Made by a program: the position numbers and the translations under genes
Notes under the pieces: generated by a model
Database searches by the model: none
Seen by the model: only the letters and a program-made list of their open reading frames with translations
Told to the model about the DNA's origin: nothing
Source of the DNA: an uncultured Eubacteriales bacterium
GTDB taxonomy: Bacteria; Bacillota_I; Bacilli_A; RF39; UBA660
Direction: 5' to 3'
Assembly: GCA_905188025.1 (NCBI GenBank)
Contig: CAJJKI010000034.1
Span: 1 to 5,061, forward strand
Length of the DNA: 5,061 bases
Shown here: positions 1-5,061 of the stretch, piece after piece
Numbering within the stretch: position 1 is the stretch's first letter
Layout of the letters: each line of letters opens with the position of its first letter

Positions 1-445
1 AGAATACCAAGGGGATAAAGAATTGCCTACTTTACTTGGTACTAAACTTACTACTTCAGTAATAACAGTAAAGGATGCCTATGGAAACATTATTCAATTA
101 GGTTCTGAAACTAAGATGAAATTCTAGAGATATAGAAAGTACACTTGCAAAGATTATATTGCATATGTTAAAGGTAATAGGATATATGTAGAAGGTGATG
201 CTAATCAACTAGAATATATTGATGTAGAAATAATTGCTGAAGATCCTACTGAAGATAAACTATGTTACAATCCTGATAAGGATGAATATCCTTTACCAGC
301 TTATATGTGGGGAACAGTTAAGTAGTTAATCTTTACTAAAGATTTCTTAACTATGAGATAGCAAGTATCTGATACTACTAACGATAGTAAGGATGATACT
401 TAGAATGTAATGAATTAGAATGTTAACAGAAGTATAAGACGATGA
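1..445 (+). CDS. Probable crAss-like virion structural protein, 3' part (TAG read as Gln)
   Basis: This is the 3' end of a gene cut by the left edge. The first complete codon is at base 2 and the stop is TGA at 443-445, giving 147 visible residues. Five in-frame TAGs (125, 323, 359, 401, 416; visible residues 42, 108, 120, 134, 139) are read as Gln. The visible part opens with a probable beta-rich region (about residues 10-80). It continues with a DEYPLP segment and a likely helix (about 94-121), then a polar tail rich in Asp, Asn and Ser that ends SIRR and is probably disordered. I cannot name the family with confidence. The role is inferred from position: it lies directly upstream of, and overlaps by 4 bases, an IHF-like and a tail stabilization gene, which in crAss-like phages sit in the head-tail structural block. 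The TAG-rich 3' end (four of five TAGs in the last 125 bases) would make a standard-code annotation miss it completely. Confidence 0.6.
442..445 (+). other. ATGA stop/start overlap between genes 1 and 2
   Basis: The TGA of the first gene (443-445) and the ATG of the IHF-like gene (442-444) share bases. No AGGAGG-like site is clear in the 20 bases upstream (only a weak AGAAG). This points to coupled translation and independently confirms TGA as a true stop. Confidence 0.75.
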
Positions 446-912
446 ATGAATTAAATAAATCAGCTAATAAAACGGTATCTTATACTATACCTTCATTCTA
501 TAACCATTACTTAAGTAGTATAGAACCAGATACAGTATACGATATAGATTATACTACTTATAGAAAGATAGTAACAGACTACTTTTATCACTTAAGAGAT
601 TAGTTATTAGAAGAAAGTAAAGAAGTTAAATTACCTTATAGAATGGGTAGTATACAAATAGTAAAGAAACAACCTAAACATTTAGACGGTAGAAGTCTTA
701 GAATAGATTATAAAGCTACAAAAGAATTAGGTAAACTTACTTATTTACTTAACGAACACTCAGGATTCTATAAGTATAGACTTTATTGGAATAAATAGGA
801 TATGCTAGTGTCTAATAAGAGTAAGTATTAGATTGTACTTACTAGAGCAAATAAAAGACATCTAGCACAAATAATTAAATAGAATATTCACGATTACGAA
901 TAGCAGCCATGA
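442..912 (+). CDS. IHF/HU-like crAss phage structural-block protein (TAG read as Gln)
   Basis: The gene encodes 156 residues, with ATG at 442 and TGA at 910-912. TAGs at 601, 796, 829, 880 and 901 become Q54, Q119, Q130, Q147 and Q154. The protein resembles the IHF-like family conserved in crAss-like phages. It has an N-terminal helical region with YRKIVTDYFYHLRDQLL around residues 41-56, then a strand pair EVKLPYRMGSIQIVKK (61-76) like the LP-x-R-x-G-x-hydrophobic pattern of that family. Next come an IDYKATKEL segment (88-96), NEHSGFYKYRLYWNKQ (104-119), and a basic C-terminal motif LTRANKRHLA (133-142). These phage proteins have an HU/IHF-like fold but are encoded among virion genes, so a structural role near the tail connector is as likely as DNA binding; the sequence does not decide this. 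The gene overlaps the previous stop and the next start by 4 bases each, so its length is tightly constrained and translation is probably coupled. The family assignment is from pattern memory. Confidence 0.8.
909..912 (+). other. ATGA stop/start overlap between genes 2 and 3
   Basis: The TGA of the IHF-like gene (910-912) overlaps the ATG of the tail stabilization gene (909-911). The upstream bases show no Shine-Dalgarno sequence. A TAG lies just upstream at 901-903 in the frame of gene 2; reading through it adds only Gln, Gln and Pro before the TGA, yet that short extension is what creates the overlap. Confidence 0.75.
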
Positions 913-1838
913 TATATAAAATGACAAGTAGTAAAGCCGTGATTGCTAAAGTAATTGCGGACTTAGGTTTAAATGAAACTGAAATACCTATTACAGACAT
1001 CAAACAATGGATAGGAGAGAGTTTAATGAATATAGGTTCTGTCAATCAATTAGATCACAAAGTAGAAGTAATACCTATCAATGGTTATTAGGCTAAGTTA
1101 CCATGTGACCTAGAAAGATTAAATAGTGTAGCTTACTCTACATGTGATTGTGGTGGTTGGATACCTATGAAAAAGAGCACTGGTACATTCAGTGTATATG
1201 ATAAGAAAGATAACTGTGATTGTTGTAATATGATTATACACGATGATGTATTAATACCATTAGTAAAGAACCTTCATAATCTTACTAAAGATAAAGACGC
1301 ATTAGAAATACTTAATAAAGATACTAATACTAGATAGACACTTAGCACATTAATTAATAATTATACAGTTTGTAGCAAAAATGGTAGATTACAGCACACT
1401 AGTTTTAATGGTACTAATTTCAGTTATACGCCACAATATGATGTCAAACCAGGATATCTTATCTCAAATGTCCCAGAAGGATATGCAAAAATCTCATACC
1501 ACGCTATCTATACTGACGAAGATGGTATGCCAATGATGCCAGACGTATAGTCTTACTTTGAAGCTTGCTTTTGGTATTGTGCACAAAAGATTCTTTATAT
1601 TAAGTATATAAAAGGAGAAGTACACAGATAGTTGTGGATAGATGCTAAGAACTCTTATAACTTCTATAGAAAGCAAGCATATGCTGAATCTTTGATGCCT
1701 AATCAAGATGAATTAACTAATATTAAGTATACATGGAATACATTAGTTCCAGAAATGGATGAAGAACGTACTTTCTTTAGTACTACTGGCGATAGACAAT
1801 AGATTTACAATTAGAATTATAATAGATTATGGAGATAA
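909..1838 (+). CDS. Tail stabilization protein, T7 gp11 / P22 gp4-like (TAG read as Gln)
   Basis: The gene encodes 309 residues and ends in TAA at 1836-1838. TAGs at 1089, 1335, 1548, 1629, 1800 and 1812 give Q61, Q143, Q214, Q241, Q298 and Q302. The sequence fits the tail stabilization (adaptor) family of podoviruses and crAss-like phages, which forms a ring under the portal. Support includes an N-terminal helix with ITDIKQWIGESLMNIG, then INGYQAKLPCDLERLNSV (about 58-74), in which NGYQAKLPCDL is typical. A PDVQSYFEACFWYCAQK helix (about 211-227) follows, with a further helix to RKQAYAESLMP. The C-terminal stretch WNTLVPEMDEERTFF (276-290) is also typical of the family. ATG 909 is chosen because it couples to the upstream TGA; ATG 921 (M5) is the alternative. 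An unusual cluster of five cysteines (79, 81, 103, 105, 106) could bind a metal. The start of the next gene lies inside its last four codons. Under the standard code only the first 60 residues would be made. Confidence 0.85.
1829..1838 (+). other. 10-base overlap between genes 3 and 4
   Basis: The ATG of the large tail gene (1829-1831) lies inside the last codons of the tail stabilization gene, which stops at TAA 1836-1838. The upstream bases are AT-rich with no Shine-Dalgarno sequence. This supports one co-translated operon; the alternative start at 1868 would leave a 29-base gap instead. Confidence 0.65.
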
Positions 1839-4800
1839 ATAGCCAAGTAAATACATTTCTCGAAGGAATGAATCTAGATTCTGATATTACTATGCTATCT
1901 GACAAGTAGTATAGATGGGCATAGAATGTTAGATTGTTAACAGATAATGCCGGAACTACTGGAATTCTATAGAATATAGAAGATATTAGACAATATTTAG
2001 GAGGTTTAGAAATCTCTGAAAATATACTAGGTACGGCTGTTAGTAGATGGTATAATACAGATAAAGAAAAAGTAGAAGAATGTGGAATAGTATTTACTAA
2101 AGAATTGTATGAACAAAATAGAATTAATAATCTTTGGATAGTAACTGATTTTAATAGTATCAGTCCAACTTGGACTCTAATAGTATCTGCACAATTAAAT
2201 ATTACAGACAACGTATCCATTGTTACTAATTTTGAGTCTAATAATGTTAGTAAAGTATATATATCTGACGGTAATACTTCTATCAAATGCATTAATATAT
2301 AGAAGAAATATAATACAAGTAAGACTAGTCCAATAACAGATAGTACATACTTTGATCTGTTACCAAGTTCTACTATTGCCCCATTTAAGTTTATTGAATG
2401 GACTTCTGGTAATTTGCCAGCAGGTATGGTACAGTATTGTTATTAGCTATTCAATGTGCATGGCGGTGAAACTACAACTTCATCACTAAGTTCTATGATA
2501 CCTGTATCTTCTAGTAACACTAATTCATCTAAAAACTTTAATGGAAACAATAAAGACGAAAGTACAGACAAAGGGTGTCTATTGTCAGCTACATTATTTA
2601 ATGATGGTAGATTTGAAAGAATTAGAATAATTGGAATACAGTACACTAATAAAAATCAAGTACCAAAAATATACATTATAAATGAATTAGATTTGCCCAA
2701 ATCTGATAATCCTACCATTACTTTTACACATAATGATATTGGTAAGAATTATATTAATGAGTTATCAATTGAAGAGTTTAACAATATAATTCCGTTTGAA
2801 TTTAATGCTAAGAGTATAGCTAAAATGAATAATAGGTTATTTGCTTCAAACTTACAAGAAATAACATGGGATGTAGCTTACGATGCTAGGGCATATAGGT
2901 GCAATAAAAATGGAACAATATAGCTAAATTCTAGTATAACTGAAAATTCTTTAACTTTAACTTTTGATTAGTTATTGGGTCAAGGTAACGACTTTATTAT
3001 ACCAGAAGAACACGACTGTATTAACCCTATGAATAGTCAAATAGTATATCCAAATAATGAAACTGAAGAATATGCTTACGGATATGATGATAGTAGAACC
3101 GTTAGAGGTGGCAAAGGAGTAAATATAAGTTATAGATTTGTTACTACAGACTTAATAGAATCTGACAATACTCCATCTGTAGATGAAGAAGGTAATAAAT
3201 TATTAGCTTATAATATGGAATTATCTGCATCTAAAAGAGTAGACGCTACTATTAAGTTAAAATGTCCAGAGAACGGTCAAACTGTATATATCTATAATAA
3301 TGATAATACATCTAGAATAAGAAATTATAGCGATCCATTTTACGTATCTAATTTTTTAGGGTATTAGAGAGACGAAGTATATAGATTTGGAATAGTATTT
3401 TATAATTAGAAAAATATACCATCTCCTGTACATTGGATCGGAGATATTAGATTTCCGTCTGGTGATATTGAAGGATATGAACCATTTACTTTTGCTGATA
3501 CAGTTGATGGAACTGGTAATTATGAATTAATATCTCATCCGTTAGGTATAGTATTTTATGTATAGAATCTTCCTGTAGATGTAGTAGCTTATGAAATAGT
3601 AAGATGCGACAGAACGTTAGCGGATAGAACTGTGGTTACTTAGGGATTACTAAACAAAACTGTTAGATTCAATGGGTGGTAGAATAATACTGAAGATTAT
3701 AGAGCTGAATATTCTATTGGTAGCATAGATAGAAGACCTACTATTATGCCAACATTTACAGACACTACCGTATCACCGTTTGCACAAGGAATATATCATA
3801 TATATGATAACAAAATGGTATAGCAAGATACTCAAGCTATAAACCCAATGGACGTTAACGGTATATTTGATTTAGTAACAGCTGATATATGTTTTAATAA
3901 AGAAAATTCAGATTCTATTGTTACTAGTAATATGAATATAGTTCCATTATATTGTGCTCATTCCGCTACATATTGTGATGATAATAGATATAAACATCAC
4001 AGACTAGGAATACCTTTCACAAAAGTGTTAGGTAGAAATGATAACAATTAGACTGAAAATTCATTTGGTGGTGTAGTAGAAGGATCGGATTATGATGGAG
4101 ATCGACCAGGTATTAAATTGAAATCTGGAGTATTTGATGGATTTGAGCAAAATGATGGCAGACTTAGTGGAGGGGTATGTAAATATTATTAGATGTTTGG
4201 TAAGAACTATGCTCATAAAGACAATTCTAATTTGCGTCAATCTTTTCCTATAAAAGACGTCGTTAAACCTACTAATATATCTCCTTACCAAGAAGCTTTT
4301 GATGCTAAACAAATAGTAAACTATATAGATAGATTTGGGTTTATCAATTATAGCATTGGTTCTAACGAAGCTCTTGGACCTCACGGAGTATGTTTAGCTG
4401 TTAGTGCCCCAGATGTATATTCTGGTGGTTTTACAGGTATACGTACAACACCAATGTTAAGAAAGTTTAGATATAATTCTGTGCTTTTTGTTAATATAAA
4501 GAAGAGTGCTACTTAGTATGGTGGCAATACATTTATAAGTAGAAGTTATTCTACTTATTATAGTACTAATACTTATGTCAAAACATCTTGGGAAAAATAT
4601 GATACAGCTATGTGTTTCGGTGGTGATACATATTTAGGAGTATTAGATTATGCACACACCTTGTTGTTTACTAGGAATGACCCAGACGATAGAAACGGTT
4701 TTAAGAGATTTGTTGCAGCTTATATACCTTTAGAATCCAGTGTAAACTTGCACTATAGAAACGATGAACATTTTTCTCAAGATACTACGGTATCTACAGG

Positions 4801-5061
4801 TAATGCTCAGACTGGAGAAGCTAATATTTATTTTTTAACAGAGCCTGGAGCATTAAATACAAATTACACTCAAGGAAAGCCTATGTATACATATAATTCA
4901 GCATATTCTAGTACTAATACCGCTAAAAGTTATATTCAAAGTTCTATATACGCTGAAGATAATGTAAAGAGCATGAATCGTATTACTTGTTCTGAAGTAA
5001 AATCTATTAATGAATATACAGATAGTTGGACTAAATTTAAATTTGCTAATTATTTAGATAC
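1829..5061 (+). CDS. Very large crAss-like tail structural protein, 5' part (TAG read as Gln)
   Basis: The frame is open from ATG 1829 to the right edge (1077 complete codons), with no TAA or TGA but 16 TAGs: 1907, 1922, 1970, 2300, 2444, 2921, 2969, 3365, 3407, 3563, 3641, 3680, 3821, 4049, 4190 and 4514. It resembles the large structural protein encoded after the tail stabilization gene in crAss-like phages, probably part of the tail. Family-like motifs, in order, are NTFLEGMNLDSD (8-19), YRWAQNVRLLTDN (28-40), YCYQLFNVHGGET (203-215), GYQRDEVYRFGIVFYNQ (511-527), WIGDIRFP (536-543) and YEIVRCDRTLADRT (588-601). A Ser/Thr/Asn-rich linker-like stretch covers about 213-249. Beyond residue 620 the protein is rich in Tyr, Ser, Thr and Asn and looks beta-rich, but I recognise no domain there. 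No signal peptide or membrane segment is visible. ATG 1829 is preferred over ATG 1868 because the NTF motif lies before the second Met. The exact virion position is inferred. Confidence 0.82.
2465..2575 (+). other. Ser/Thr/Asn-rich low-complexity segment in the large tail protein
   Basis: Residues about 213-249 of the large tail protein are dominated by Ser, Thr, Asn, Gly and Asp, with only a short hydrophobic MIPV break. The segment sits between two probable beta domains: one ends at the YCYQLFN motif and the next begins near CLLSATLFNDGRF. It is probably a flexible loop or linker. The reading is from composition only. Confidence 0.5.

Noticed and set aside
1494..1706. Reverse-strand open frame of 70 codons
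   Set aside because: It is fully antisense to the conserved C-terminal half of the tail stabilization gene and has no recognisable protein features.
1964..1975. 12-base palindrome ATTCTATAGAAT
   Set aside because: About one such palindrome is expected by chance in a 5 kb window, and it lies inside conserved coding sequence.
1783..2292. Reverse-strand open frame of 169 codons
   Set aside because: It lies antisense to strong coding sequence of the tail stabilization and large tail genes, has no family pattern, and its openness follows from the codon bias of the + strand.
2443..2646. Reverse-strand open frame of 67 codons
   Set aside because: It is antisense to the Ser/Thr/Asn-rich segment of the large tail gene; the hydrophobic look comes from complementing polar codons.
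3794..3809. Perfect 16-base palindrome (TATCATAT and its mirror complement)
   Set aside because: It is made only of alternating AT-rich codons for Tyr, His, Ile, Tyr and Asp inside a gene, with no loop or U-tract, so it is probably a codon-bias coincidence and not a regulatory site.
4061..4384. Reverse-strand open frame of 107 codons
   Set aside because: It is antisense to the large tail gene and looks like a composition artefact; the + strand frame is continuous here with TAG as Gln.
909..4516. Short + strand ORFs ending at TAG (for example 909-1091, 2456-2923, 2975-3367, 4193-4516) as separate genes, or a decayed pseudogene cluster
   Set aside because: They are pieces of two continuous frames. 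Every break in frame is TAG and never TAA or TGA, with no frameshift, which random decay would not produce.
1..5061. Diversity-generating retroelement, tRNA, CRISPR or insertion sequence
   Set aside because: I looked for repeats with adenine-directed variation, cloverleaf-like segments, regular repeat-spacer units and inverted-repeat ends, and saw none; the window is wholly filled by four coding frames.

Overview
The window looks like part of the virion-structure module of a crAss-like phage (order Crassvirales), a tailed phage group that infects gut Bacteroidota. The DNA is AT-rich and arginine is written almost only as AGA. All genes lie on the + strand and are packed end to end with small overlaps. 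Three of the four proteins carry sequence patterns I recognise from crAss-like structural genes. The order IHF-like protein, tail stabilization protein, very large tail protein fits that group.

The central feature is the genetic code. Under the standard code the window breaks into short fragments. If TAG is read as an amino acid, it becomes four continuous genes that fill every base. By hand I count 32 in-frame TAG codons: 5, 5, 6 and 16 in the four genes. TGA and TAA still terminate. Glutamine is the likely meaning (genetic code 15, known from several crAss-like lineages), because several TAGs fall inside family motifs where Gln fits. All protein descriptions here use TAG = Gln.

Layout: (1) 1-445, the 3' end of a probable virion structural protein, cut by the left edge; (2) 442-912, an IHF/HU-fold-like protein of 156 aa; (3) 909-1838, a tail stabilization protein of 309 aa in the T7 gp11 / P22 gp4-like family, with a five-cysteine cluster; (4) 1829-5061, the first 1077 codons of a very large structural protein that runs off the right edge. 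Genes 1/2 and 2/3 overlap by ATGA and genes 3/4 overlap by 10 bases. No clear Shine-Dalgarno precedes any start, as is usual for Bacteroidota and their phages.

Together the genes would build the connector and tail region below the portal. There is no intergenic space. I see no tRNA, promoter, terminator, CRISPR array or mobile element. The suppressor tRNA, release factor or synthetase that would support TAG reading is not in this window.
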